NCBI GenBank assembly: GCA_027023425.1 | Contig: JALVVL010000017.1 | Location: forward strand, 84,794-134,485 | Source: Anaerolineales bacterium | GTDB taxonomy: Bacteria > Chloroflexota > Anaerolineae > Anaerolineales > DRMV01 | Length of the DNA stretch: 49,692 bases | Reading direction: 5' to 3' | Part shown: in pieces, positions 41,056 through 49,570 of the stretch | Numbering within the stretch: position 1 is the first letter of the stretch | Layout of the letters: every line of letters starts with the position of its first letter | Program-made: the position numbers and the translations under genes | The notes under the pieces: model-generated | Database searches by the model: none | Told to the model about the DNA's origin: nothing | The model's input: only the letters and a program-made list of their open reading frames with translations

Positions 41056-41796
41056 AATGGCCTCTACCAGTCCTTCGGCGGTGTAGGGATAAGCCACGGC
41101 GGCGACGGTGAAGCCGAGGCCGCGGGCGGCCTGAGCGGTGATGGGGCCGATGCACACCACCTGCGGGCTGCGGGGAAGTGCAAGGGGGTTCAAACCGGCC
41201 TCGCGCGTGAGGGTCACGAAGTTGCGCACCGTGGACGGGCTGGTGAAAGTGATAAAGTCCACGCCACGGCGCAAGGCAGCCAGCCCTGCGGGGTCGGGCT
41301 CGGCGGGCACGGTGTCGTAAACGGGCACTTCGTGGGCTTCGCCGCCGCGGGCGGCAATCATTTCCGCCAAGGCGGGGCGGGCCTGCAGGGCGCGCAGGAG
41401 CAAAATCCGCTTGCCGCGCACCTCGCCCAGGCCGGGCAGGATGGCCTCGGCCACGTACTCCGGCGGCACGAAGGCGGGCTCCACCCCGCGGCGGCGCAGG
41501 GCTTCCGCCGTTTTGGGGCCGATGGCTGCTACGCGGGCGCGCCGCAGCGCCTCGGCCGCGCCCAACGCCTCCGCCCGCTCCCACACGAAGCGCACGCCGT
41601 TGACGCTGGTCAAGATCACCCAATCGTAAGCAGGCAACCTGCGCAGGGCATCGTCCAGCGCCATGTTGGGCACGATGGGGCGGATGGCGATGGTGGGGAA
41701 CAGAACCGGCCGAAAGCCGCGGGCGCGCAGCATCTCGGCCAGCGACTCGGCCTGATGAGCGGGGCGGGTGATGAGGACGAGGGGGAAGGGGTTCAT
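41002..41796 (-). CDS. hemD: uroporphyrinogen-III synthase
   Basis: HemD closes hydroxymethylbilane to uroporphyrinogen III with inversion of ring D. The 264-residue protein is a typical divergent HemD: PLVLITRPAHQAESLAEMLRARG at the start, YDWVILTSVNGVRFVWERA near residue 60, DFITFTSPSTVRNFV near 185 and PQVVCIGPITAQAARGLGF near 215. The ATG at 41796 is used; a longer frame runs into hemC in a different phase. The last 15 or so residues (QTTENTDEHRRHRTF) come from an ACAGA repeat. Confidence 0.92.
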   Translation of the reverse strand: MNPFPLVLITRPAHQAESLAEMLRARGFRPVLFPTIAIRPIVPNMALDDALRRLPAYDWVILTSVNGVRFVWERAEALGAAEALRRARVAAIGPKTAEALRRRGVEPAFVPPEYVAEAILPGLGEVRGKRILLLRALQARPALAEMIAARGGEAHEVPVYDTVPAEPDPAGLAALRRGVDFITFTSPSTVRNFVTLTREAGLNPLALPRSPQVVCIGPITAQAARGLGFTVAAVAYPYTAEGLVEAIVSQTTENTDEHRRHRTF

Positions 41797-41819
41797 AGAA
41801 ATCACCGGCAAAGAATCAC

Positions 41820-41869
41820 GAATTAGGAATTGCGAATTGCGCCATTCGCAACTCGCAATTCGCAATTTA
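41820..41869. repeat. 7-bp repeat hairpin between hemC and hemD
   Basis: GAATTAG and two GAATTGC heptamers face CGCAACTCGCAATTCGCAA, so the block folds into a hairpin with a CCATT loop. The hemC stop codon (41867-41869) forms its outer edge. Confidence 0.85.
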
Positions 41870-42772
41870 CACCACCCACCTTCTCGCCCCCTCCCCCACA
41901 GCGCGCTCCGCCAACGCCTGCCCCAAGGCGTGGGGTTCGGCGCCCACGGCTTCGCCGCGCCAAAAGCCTTGGCCTGTGGGGGAGCCAACGAAGCCGCGCA
42001 GGCGCATGGTGCCGTCGGGGAGGGGTTCGGCATAGGCCGCCACGGGCACGGCGCAGCCGCCGCCTAAGGCGCTCAGGAAGGCGCGCTCGGCTTCCACCGC
42101 GGCGCGGGTGGCGGGGTCGTCAATGGCGGCGAGCAGGGAAAGGGTGGCTTCGTCGTCGGCGCGGCACTGCACGGCTAAGGCACCCTGGCCGGGGGCGGGG
42201 AGCATCACTTCCAGAGGCAGCCACTGGCTGATGTGCTCCGTCAGCCCTAAGCGCACCAACCCCGCGCCCGCCAACACCACCGCGTCGTATTGGCCTTCTA
42301 AGGCCTTGCGGACGCGGGTATCCACATTGCCGCGCAGGGGGCGAATTTGCAAATCGGGGCGCACGGCCAGCAACTGCGCCGCCCGCCGCAGGCTGGAGGT
42401 GCCCACCACCGCGCCTTGCGGCAAGGTTTCCAGCGTGTAACCGCGGGCGGAAACCAGCGCATCGCGCACCTCGGCGCGCCGCGGCATCGCACCCACCGCC
42501 AAACCGGCGGGCATCTCCGTGGGCAGGTCTTTGAGGGAATGCACCGCTGCGTCCACGCGGCCGCTCAGCAGCGCGGCTTCCAGTTCCTGCGTAAACAGTC
42601 CCTTGCCGCCGATTTCGGGCAGGGGCATGTCAAGCAGCCGGTCGCCGCGGGTGGTGATGACCTCCTCACGGCAAGCCAGCCCGGGGTGGGCGCTTTCCAG
42701 CGCGCGGGCAACCCACTGGGTTTGCCAGCGGGCTAAGGCAGAGGGGCGGGTGGCGAAGAGAATAGGGTTCAT
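41867..42772 (-). CDS. hemC: hydroxymethylbilane synthase (porphobilinogen deaminase)
   Basis: HemC joins four porphobilinogen units into hydroxymethylbilane. The 301-residue protein is normal in length. The dipyrromethane cofactor would bind Cys240 in LGGGCAVPVAAYA. KGLFTQELE, DAAVHSLKDLPTE, GTSSLRRAAQL and RGNVDTRVRKL-like text (RGNVDTRVRKALEG) carry the substrate-binding arginines. The start codon is ATG. A toxin-antitoxin pair lies just upstream in the other direction. Confidence 0.96.
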   Translation of the reverse strand: MNPILFATRPSALARWQTQWVARALESAHPGLACREEVITTRGDRLLDMPLPEIGGKGLFTQELEAALLSGRVDAAVHSLKDLPTEMPAGLAVGAMPRRAEVRDALVSARGYTLETLPQGAVVGTSSLRRAAQLLAVRPDLQIRPLRGNVDTRVRKALEGQYDAVVLAGAGLVRLGLTEHISQWLPLEVMLPAPGQGALAVQCRADDEATLSLLAAIDDPATRAAVEAERAFLSALGGGCAVPVAAYAEPLPDGTMRLRGFVGSPTGQGFWRGEAVGAEPHALGQALAERAVGEGARRWVV

Positions 42773-42825
42773 AAATTCCCATGTTGGTGTAAAATGAAAG
42801 CAGACTTCAGATAAAGGAGCAGGCT

Positions 42826-43050
42826 ATGGGTCAAACACAAATCAGCGACCTGACAATAGAAGAACTCAGAACCATCATCCAGGAAGCCGTGCGTCAGTCT
42901 TTGCAAGAAATACTGAGCGACCCCGACCTTGGGGCTGAACTGCGCCCCGAAGTAGTGAATAGGCTCCGGCGCTCGTTGAGCAAGTCGTGGGACGAGGACA
43001 ATACGGCAACAGCGGAAGACGTTGCCCAACGATTGGGGCTCAAGTGGTAA
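42826..43050 (+). CDS. antitoxin of a RelE/ParE-type pair
   Basis: This 74-residue protein is mostly helical (ISDLTIEELRTIIQEAVRQSL, then ELRPEVVNRLRRSL) and acidic, as small antitoxins are. No named family is claimed. AAGGAG precedes the ATG by five or six bases, and a TAAAAT box is at 42790-42795. Its stop overlaps the toxin start by one base (TAATG), the same arrangement as in the DUF433/DUF5615 pair. Confidence 0.78.
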   Translation: MGQTQISDLTIEELRTIIQEAVRQSLQEILSDPDLGAELRPEVVNRLRRSLSKSWDEDNTATAEDVAQRLGLKW

Positions 43051-43313
43051 TGAAAGTTCGTTTCACACCGCAAGCCGAGCGTGACCTCGGCGCTTTAGAC
43101 AAAGCCACTGCGCAGCGCATTTTGGACAAGATAAAGTGGCTGAGCGAAAATTTTGCGAGTATTCGCCTTGAGCCGCTTCATGGGCCGTGGCAAGGGGCAT
43201 ACAAACTCAGGGTAGGGGACTATCGCGTCATCTTCACCTTAGCAGGCCGGCCCAAAGACACCATTCTCATCCATCTCATCGGGCATCGCCGCGATATTTA
43301 CAAACAGCGGTAA
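43050..43313 (+). CDS. RelE/ParE-family toxin
   Basis: This 87-residue protein fits the RelE/ParE fold: VRFTPQAERDLGALDKATAQRILDKIKWL, then RLEPLHGPWQGAYKLRVGDYRVIF and ILIHLIGHRRDIYKQR. The L-R-V-G-D-Y-R-V block and the final H-R-x-x-x-Y are the usual signatures; a RelE-like mRNA endonuclease is likely. The start overlaps the antitoxin stop. It reads against hemA, whose stop is 27 bases away. Confidence 0.92.
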   Translation: MKVRFTPQAERDLGALDKATAQRILDKIKWLSENFASIRLEPLHGPWQGAYKLRVGDYRVIFTLAGRPKDTILIHLIGHRRDIYKQR

Positions 43314-43340
43314 TCGTCAAAGGGCATTTGCTTTCGCGGT

Positions 43341-44612
43341 TCACAACCCAAACAACCGGCGGGCGATGGCCGCGGTTTCGGCCGCGCGGGCGTTTTTCGC
43401 CTCTTCTTTTAAGACCACCGTGGGGGTGTGCAGGAGTTTGTTCACAATGGCTTTGGTGAGCGCATCCAGCCGAGCGCGCTCTTCGGGCGTGAGGTGCGGC
43501 ATCTTCCGCAGGGTTTTCTCCAATTCGGCGCGGCGCACTTCCTCCGCGCGGGCGCGGATTGCGCTGATGATGGGCACCACGTCCAAAGTCTGCAGGTAAG
43601 CCATGAAATTCGCGACTTCCTCCTCCACGATGGCTTCCACATGCGGAACTGCGGCACGGCGCGCGGCCAGCGCGTCTTCCAGGTGGTCTTGCAGCGCGTC
43701 CAGGTCGTAAACGCGCACCCGCGGCAGTTTGCCGACGTCGGGGTCCACGTCGCGCGGCACGGCAATATCCAGCAACACGAGGGGGCGGTCGCGGCCGGCA
43801 AAGGCTTCGCGCACATGGCGGGGGGCAATCAGCGTGTGCGGCGCGCCGGTGGAGGCGAGCACAATGTCAGCCCAAGCGATGGAAGGCACTAAAGCCTCAA
43901 AGGTCGTCGCTTCGCCGCCCCAGCGGTCGGCCAAGGCTTGGGCTTTGCTCAGGGTGCGGTTCATCACGCGAATGCGGGAGACGCCGCGGACGCGCAGGGC
44001 TTCCACCGCCTGCTCGGCCATTTCGCCCGCGCCGAGCACCAGCACGCGCGCCGCTGGCAAATCTTCCACCACCTCAGCCGCAAGGTGCACTGCCATCGTA
44101 GCCACCGACGCGGGGTTGTGGCTGATGGCCGTTTCGGTGCGCGCCCGCTTGCCCGTGTGCACCGCGGCCTGAAAGAGCCGCCCCAGCACAGCGCGCACCG
44201 TCCCCTGCCCGCGCGCCAGTTCCCATGCCCGCGTCACCTGCCCCAAAATCTGCGGCTCGCCCAACACCAGCGAATCCAGCCCGCTGGCTACGCGAAACAA
44301 ATGCGCTACCGCGTCTCGGCCGCGGTAGCGGTAAAGATGCGGGCGCAAGGTTTCAGCAGGGATGTGGCGGGCGTCGCTCAAAAAGGCTTCCAGCGCGTCA
44401 AAATCCTCCTCGGGCGCCACGGCGTAAATTTCGGTGCGGTTGCAAGTGGAAAGGATAACCATTTCCGACACCCGCGCGGGGCGACTGCCGTTGGTGCCGC
44501 AGCCCAAACGGGCTAACGCGGCACGGATGTCCTCTTCCGAAAACGCCACCCGCTCCCGCAAGGCAAGGTCGGCGGTGCGGTGATTGAGGCCAAGGCAATG
44601 GATGACGGGCAT
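43341..44612 (-). CDS. hemA: glutamyl-tRNA reductase
   Basis: HemA reduces glutamyl-tRNA to glutamate-1-semialdehyde, the first and often controlled step of the C5 heme route. The 423-residue protein has all three domains. The catalytic cysteine is Cys57 in LSTCNRTEIYA; VASGLDSLVLGEPQILGQV and VLVLGAGEMAEQAVEAL (NADPH site) follow, and a helical dimer domain ends in ARRLFGL. The ATG at 44612 has GAGGAT upstream; the longer frame to 44672 is unsupported. It is the first heme gene of the cluster. Confidence 0.95.
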   Translation of the reverse strand: MPVIHCLGLNHRTADLALRERVAFSEEDIRAALARLGCGTNGSRPARVSEMVILSTCNRTEIYAVAPEEDFDALEAFLSDARHIPAETLRPHLYRYRGRDAVAHLFRVASGLDSLVLGEPQILGQVTRAWELARGQGTVRAVLGRLFQAAVHTGKRARTETAISHNPASVATMAVHLAAEVVEDLPAARVLVLGAGEMAEQAVEALRVRGVSRIRVMNRTLSKAQALADRWGGEATTFEALVPSIAWADIVLASTGAPHTLIAPRHVREAFAGRDRPLVLLDIAVPRDVDPDVGKLPRVRVYDLDALQDHLEDALAARRAAVPHVEAIVEEEVANFMAYLQTLDVVPIISAIRARAEEVRRAELEKTLRKMPHLTPEERARLDALTKAIVNKLLHTPTVVLKEEAKNARAAETAAIARRLFGL

Positions 44613-44703
44613 GAAATCCTCACAGCGCAAAAATGCGCAAAAAGTGTACCCCTTTCCCAGTTGATGCGCCACGCAAAAAATGTAATTTCACGTTAGCAAA
44701 CCG

Positions 44704-45885
44704 TTAATCTCGCCAGTCGTTCTTCTCCACCAATTTCCCCACATAAAGCCGCGGCACGCGGGTGTTGATGTTGGTCAAAACCTCATAGGGAATTGTACCC
44801 GCCCATTCCGCCAAATCTTCAACCGTGATGCGTTCGTTCCCCTGTTCGCCGATGAGCACCACTTCATCGCCGTTGTAGGCCGTTTCCCAGCCGATGTTCA
44901 CCATCATTTGGTCCATGCAAATGCGTCCAACAACCGGGTAGCGCCGCCCGCGTATCAACACCTGCGCCTTGCCGCTCATGCTCCGAAAATAGCCATCGCC
45001 ATAGCCGACCGGCAGGGTGACAATGCGGGTCATGCGGTCGGGCGCCCACGTCCAGCCGTAACTAACGCCGTGCCCGGGCTTGGTAACTTTGAAATACACC
45101 ACCCGCGTTTTCCAACTCAGCGCAGGCGCGACCTCAACCGTGCGCGGCACTTCAGCAGAAGGATACACGCCGTAAAGCAAAATGCCGGGGCGCACCATGT
45201 CAAAATACGCTTCGGGGAAGCGCAAAATGGCCGCGGAATTTGCCATGTGGCGGATGGGCATCGGCAAGCCGCGGCGCTCGTAAAAACTCAGCACCTCGTT
45301 GAAGCGCTCCAGTTGCAAATGCGAAGGGGCAGGGTCGGCTTCGTCAGCGCGGGCAAAGTGTGAGAAAATGCCCTCAACGCGCACATGGCGGCACCTGAGC
45401 GCCGCCTCCAGAAACCCCTCGGCGTTGTAGTAGTGGACACCAATCCGTTCCATGCCGGTATCAATTTTGAGGTGAACGCGCGCGGTAACGCCCATTGCCT
45501 CGGCGGCGCGGTCAATCGCCTCCAGTTTTTCAATGGACGAAGCGGTCAGGGTCAAATCAGCGCGCAAAAATTCGGGGATTTGGCTGCCCCAAATGCCGCC
45601 GAGCACCAAAATCGGAGTTTTGATGCCCGCGCGGCGGAGCAACAACCCCTCCTCCAGCACCGCGACGCCCAAATAATCCGCCCCAAGGCGCTCCATCAGC
45701 CGCGCCACTTCCACCAGCCCATGCCCATAAGCGTTGGCTTTGAGAATGGGCATGACCTTCGCCGGCGCAACTTTGCGGCGAATGGCGCTAAAGTTGGCGG
45801 CGAGGCGGTCTAAATTCACCACCACCTGCGTGGGGCGCATTACGCCTGCGGGGGCAATTGTGGGCTGGCTGATGAAATCCGTCAT
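44704..45885 (-). CDS. alr: alanine racemase
   Basis: Alr makes D-alanine for peptidoglycan. The 393-residue protein has the PLP lysine Lys49 in MPILKANAYGHG and the second catalytic base Tyr in GVSYGWTW of the C-terminal domain. CMDQMMVNIG is also typical. An in-frame ATG at residue 16 (MRPTQVVVNLD) is where many relatives start, so the first 15 residues may not be translated. It lies 30 bases after recF on the same strand. Confidence 0.94.
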   Translation of the reverse strand: MTDFISQPTIAPAGVMRPTQVVVNLDRLAANFSAIRRKVAPAKVMPILKANAYGHGLVEVARLMERLGADYLGVAVLEEGLLLRRAGIKTPILVLGGIWGSQIPEFLRADLTLTASSIEKLEAIDRAAEAMGVTARVHLKIDTGMERIGVHYYNAEGFLEAALRCRHVRVEGIFSHFARADEADPAPSHLQLERFNEVLSFYERRGLPMPIRHMANSAAILRFPEAYFDMVRPGILLYGVYPSAEVPRTVEVAPALSWKTRVVYFKVTKPGHGVSYGWTWAPDRMTRIVTLPVGYGDGYFRSMSGKAQVLIRGRRYPVVGRICMDQMMVNIGWETAYNGDEVVLIGEQGNERITVEDLAEWAGTIPYEVLTNINTRVPRLYVGKLVEKNDWRD

Positions 45886-45915
45886 GGCTACACGAAATAA
45901 GCCAAATTTGGGGGA

Positions 45916-47109
45916 TTAGCGCTCTATCGTTCCGGCGGTGATATGCCAAACGGTGCTGCGGCGCACAAAATCAGGGCTGAAAAAGCCAAGGTCGGTGGTG
46001 GTGAGCAAAACTTGGTCGGCCTTCGCAAGGCGGGATTGGATGTCGGCGCGGCGCGCGGCGTCTAACTCGGCTAAGGTTTCATCCAGCAAGAGCACGGGCA
46101 CTTGTTTGGTCTTGCTTTCAATCCATTCCACCTCGGCAAACTTGAGCGAAAGCATGGCGGTGCGGATTTGCCCGCGCGAGCCATAAGTCCCCAAATCCAT
46201 GTCGCCAACCCAAAAGCGAAATTCATCGCGGTGAGGGCCAACTGTGGTTACGCCACGGGCAATTTCCTCAATGCGCCGTCGGCGCAGGGCTTCGGCCATG
46301 CCTGCCGCCAGTTCCTCCACCGAAAAACGGGCATAATCGCCCGGCACTCGTTTGAACAAAGTACCATCGTTAAGCGGATCGTAGGCAGGCTGGTAACGCA
46401 GTTCAAGCGTTTCGGAGTTGTGAGTAAGTTCCCAGTGGAATCGGCGGGCGAGGCGGCCTAATTCTTTGAGCAAGCGGACGCGGCGATGAATGAGCACCGC
46501 CCCCAACGCCGAGAGTTCCGAATCCCAAAAATCCAACTGGGAAGGATCGCCGCCCTGCTCCTGCAAGCGCTTGAGCAGAGCGTTGCGCTGACTGAGCACC
46601 TGCCCGTAAGAGGTCAGCGTCGCGGCGTATTCGCGGTCAACCTGCGAGAGGGTGAGGTTGAGGTAACGGCGGCGGATTTCGGGCGAACCGCCGACGATGG
46701 CGGTCATCTGCGGCAAAAAGAGCACAGCGTTGAAAACGCCAACCGCCTCGCCGAGTTTGCGCTTCATGCCGTCAAGGAGCACCTCACGGCGCAAGCGTTT
46801 GCCTGCGCCATTGGTTTCCCAAATCAAACGCACCTCAAGCCGACGCGTGCGCGCCTCGCCATCGCGCTGAAACTCCGCTACCAAACGGCCTACCGCCGGA
46901 GAACCATGCTTACTTTCTTGAAAGTTAATGAGTTCACTATCGTGACGGCTTTGGAACGAGGCAAAAGTCGCGAGGTAATAGACCGCCTCCAAAAGTGCGG
47001 TCTTGCCCTGCGCATTCCCACCAACAATGATGACCACCCCTTGCGGGATGGTCTCATCCATACGACGGTAAATGCGGAAATTTTCCAGCGCGAGGCGCAA
47101 AAGGCGCAT
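45916..47109 (-). CDS. recF: DNA replication and repair protein RecF
   Basis: RecF is an SMC-like ATPase that helps load RecA at single-strand gaps. The 397-residue protein has Walker A GGNAQGKT (residues 30-37), the signature TYGSRGQIRTAMLSLKFAE and Walker B VPVLLLDETLAELD. RRYLNLTLSQVDREYAATL is a family block. It is not next to dnaN or gyrB as in many genomes; instead it follows def by 20 bases and is followed by alr. Confidence 0.95.
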   Translation of the reverse strand: MRLLRLALENFRIYRRMDETIPQGVVIIVGGNAQGKTALLEAVYYLATFASFQSRHDSELINFQESKHGSPAVGRLVAEFQRDGEARTRRLEVRLIWETNGAGKRLRREVLLDGMKRKLGEAVGVFNAVLFLPQMTAIVGGSPEIRRRYLNLTLSQVDREYAATLTSYGQVLSQRNALLKRLQEQGGDPSQLDFWDSELSALGAVLIHRRVRLLKELGRLARRFHWELTHNSETLELRYQPAYDPLNDGTLFKRVPGDYARFSVEELAAGMAEALRRRRIEEIARGVTTVGPHRDEFRFWVGDMDLGTYGSRGQIRTAMLSLKFAEVEWIESKTKQVPVLLLDETLAELDAARRADIQSRLAKADQVLLTTTDLGFFSPDFVRRSTVWHITAGTIER

Positions 47110-47129
47110 GAAGCAATCCTCGGTGGGGG

Positions 47130-47639
47130 CTACACGCGGTCCATCTCTGCCGCCAATTCAGGGGAAACGTGCTGAATGTTCACGGCCTTGTCGGTGAAAA
47201 GCACGCCGTTGAGGTGGTCAATCTCGTGCTGGAAGATGCGCGCCACCCAACCGTTAGTGCGCAGGTTGAAGGGCTTACCGTGGCGGTCGTAGCCGCGCAC
47301 CACAATTTCCGAAGCGCGCTCCACCTCGCCTATCACGCCGGGGATAGAAAGGCATCCTTCCACACCCCACTCGGTCTCTTTGGAAAAGCGGACAATCTTC
47401 GGGTTGACAACGGCGTAAAGCACATGCGGTATGCCCGCTTCGGGGTCTTCATATTCCACCACAATGACGCGCTTGGAAACGTTGACCTGCGGCGCGGCAA
47501 GACCGACACCGGGAGCGGCGCGCATGGTTTCAATCATGTCGTCAATCAACCGCTGAAGTTCAGGTCCAAAATCCTTAACCGGCTTCGCCATGGCGCGCAA
47601 AACCGGATGAGGCACAACAACAATCTCTCGCACTGCCAT
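47130..47639 (-). CDS. def: peptide deformylase
   Basis: Def removes the formyl group from new proteins. The 169-residue protein has all three metal-site motifs: GVGLAAPQV, EGCLSIPG (Cys ligand) and QHEIDHLNG (two His ligands and the catalytic Glu). The C-terminus extends about 20 residues beyond motif 3. It lies between the CNB/PH membrane protein gene and recF, all in one direction. Confidence 0.96.
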   Translation of the reverse strand: MAVREIVVVPHPVLRAMAKPVKDFGPELQRLIDDMIETMRAAPGVGLAAPQVNVSKRVIVVEYEDPEAGIPHVLYAVVNPKIVRFSKETEWGVEGCLSIPGVIGEVERASEIVVRGYDRHGKPFNLRTNGWVARIFQHEIDHLNGVLFTDKAVNIQHVSPELAAEMDRV

Positions 47640-47690
47640 TTTCAGCCTCCAAAACTTGCGAAATCCTGCGGCTATTTTACCCCAACTTGC

Positions 47691-49415
47691 CTACTCTTGC
47701 CCCCAAAATTCATCGGCCGAAGGCGGCTCTTTGTCTAAATCGCGCTCCTCGGAGACTACCTCATGGTAATACTTCAACATATCAAGAATGTGATCGCGCT
47801 CGCGGGCAACCTCTTCTTCGCGCTTCTTCAACAAGCGGCGGTCTAAACGCTCGTAAATTTCCTGCTGCACCCTGTCCGGCCTGCCAACCGACTCAAAAAC
47901 CATAGTTGTCACACCAACCTGAATGCGCACATCTCCGTAGTTCAACAACATAGCCAAAAAACTCGGCCTCTCGTATGTGATATTCTCCACATTTTCAATT
48001 GGCGATTCCTGCCGCTCCTCATCCCCAAAAGGCTTGCGGTAAATATCCACAACATGGGTGGAGGTGATGAGGTATTTGTCGTTATCCCAATCCATAATCT
48101 GGTAAATTTCAAAACCAAGCCAAACCAAAAACGCCAACAACACCACAGCCCAAAATAGCGGGTTTGAGGAAAAATGGAAGTGATGACCTAAATACAAGAG
48201 CACCGCCAGCCCCGCCAAAATGAGCGCCCCCTTCAAAGAGCGCCGCACCAACCTTATCGGGTGCTTGCGGTACATAATAGTGCCGTCTTCTAAAACGAGA
48301 CGCTGTTTGAAAATACGCTCAAGAGCCCAAAGGATTTTTGATTTGGTAACCACCTTCGTTGATGGGGCACCAGTTGGCAAATCGGGCTCTTGACGGGCTT
48401 CTGAGCCCGTCAAACCGCCCTGATCCACATTCCGCGGCGGAATGCCAAGGCGCTGGCGAATTCGCTGGCGAATTGACTCTTGAGATTCGCGCAGCGCAAC
48501 CTGCTTTCTCCTCTCCCAAAGGTCTTCTACAATGTCATGCACTTCTTGCAAGTGGGCTATCCGATCAAATTTTACAGTGGCACCGTAGGTGCGGATGGAC
48601 AAAGTGGCATACCCGAGTTGCCGCCCCATAAAATCGCTATTGACAGAAATGGCAATCACAGAGCGCAGCGGCGCCTCGGTGCGACTTTCGTACAAAAGCA
48701 AAACCTTTTCCAACCAAACCACTCGTTTATTGGTGACAATGTAATAATCGTTTATCCAATCAATCCAATACCAAACCATTCCCCCCGTCCACAAGACGAG
48801 CAAAAACAATAACGGCAGCACATAAAGCAAAGCCCCGTTAGAAGCAATAAACAGCGCAACCCCTATAGAAATGCCAGCGAGGAAAGCCCCTATGGCAAAG
48901 TAGGAAAGATGCGTCTGCAAAAAGGCCATTTTTGAACGGCCGCCAAACAAATAAAGCATCTCATTAGAAGAGAGCCACTTGGGTTTCCGCCGTGCGGCTC
49001 TTCTACGGCTTGAGAGCACAAGGGCGAGGAAAGTATGTATCCGCTCATCCTCCATCAGGGCGGCAACAAGGTGCGCCAACGGCCAAAAATACAAATCCAC
49101 ATCACTTAAAGCAACACCCCGGTAGATTGGGGGGCTTTCGCTCTCAAAAATCTCTCCTAAGCAAAAATAGTCCCCCGCGTATAGCAGGCCAAACGGAGAA
49201 AAGCGCCCCCCCTTCAATATGGAAAGTCTTACCGCACCCGAACGCACAATGTAGAGCCCGGGAGCGCTTTTCTGGTAATCCACAACGGTTTCCCCCTCAC
49301 GATAGGATCGCTTTTCCATTTGCATTAAATAGGAACTTGCCTCTTCCGCAGACAAATGCGAGAAAAGGTGAATCTGACGCAGCCATTCAACTTCTTCGGG
49401 GGTAATTTCGGCCAT
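47691..49415 (-). CDS. cyclic-nucleotide-binding membrane protein with two bacterial PH domains
   Basis: This is a 574-residue protein with a rare domain order. Residues about 10-135 are a cyclic-nucleotide-binding (CNB) domain: LFSHLSAEEAS, YREGETV, GLYIVRSGAVRLSI and a phosphate cassette GEIFESESPPIYRGVAL with the expected Glu and Arg. Two similar units follow, each a helix pair plus a bacterial PH (bPH2-like) domain: WIDWINDYYIVTNKRVVWLE (residues about 225-244) and IMDWDNDKYLITSTHVVDIY. The ATG at 49415 is preferred to a TTG at 49484, though no strong ribosome-binding site is seen. A role as a cAMP-type or c-di-nucleotide-sensing membrane scaffold is inferred. Confidence 0.8.
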   Translation of the reverse strand: MAEITPEEVEWLRQIHLFSHLSAEEASSYLMQMEKRSYREGETVVDYQKSAPGLYIVRSGAVRLSILKGGRFSPFGLLYAGDYFCLGEIFESESPPIYRGVALSDVDLYFWPLAHLVAALMEDERIHTFLALVLSSRRRAARRKPKWLSSNEMLYLFGGRSKMAFLQTHLSYFAIGAFLAGISIGVALFIASNGALLYVLPLLFLLVLWTGGMVWYWIDWINDYYIVTNKRVVWLEKVLLLYESRTEAPLRSVIAISVNSDFMGRQLGYATLSIRTYGATVKFDRIAHLQEVHDIVEDLWERRKQVALRESQESIRQRIRQRLGIPPRNVDQGGLTGSEARQEPDLPTGAPSTKVVTKSKILWALERIFKQRLVLEDGTIMYRKHPIRLVRRSLKGALILAGLAVLLYLGHHFHFSSNPLFWAVVLLAFLVWLGFEIYQIMDWDNDKYLITSTHVVDIYRKPFGDEERQESPIENVENITYERPSFLAMLLNYGDVRIQVGVTTMVFESVGRPDRVQQEIYERLDRRLLKKREEEVARERDHILDMLKYYHEVVSEERDLDKEPPSADEFWGQE

Positions 49416-49570
49416 TTTCACGCAGAGAAATGGTGAAGTTACTTCGGCAAACCCGCCGCGCCCTTGGCGACAGATCTCAATCAAGTTGAGTGTTTACTCA
49501 ATAGTGCAGGCTTTATGCCAAAAACAGTGTAGGGGTTCTGATTGACTAACAAAACTTTGGCCGTTTATTA

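Noticed and set aside
45916-47109. Replication origin next to recF
   Set aside because: No dnaA, dnaN or DnaA-box cluster is visible. The neighbours are def and alr, so recF here does not mark an origin.
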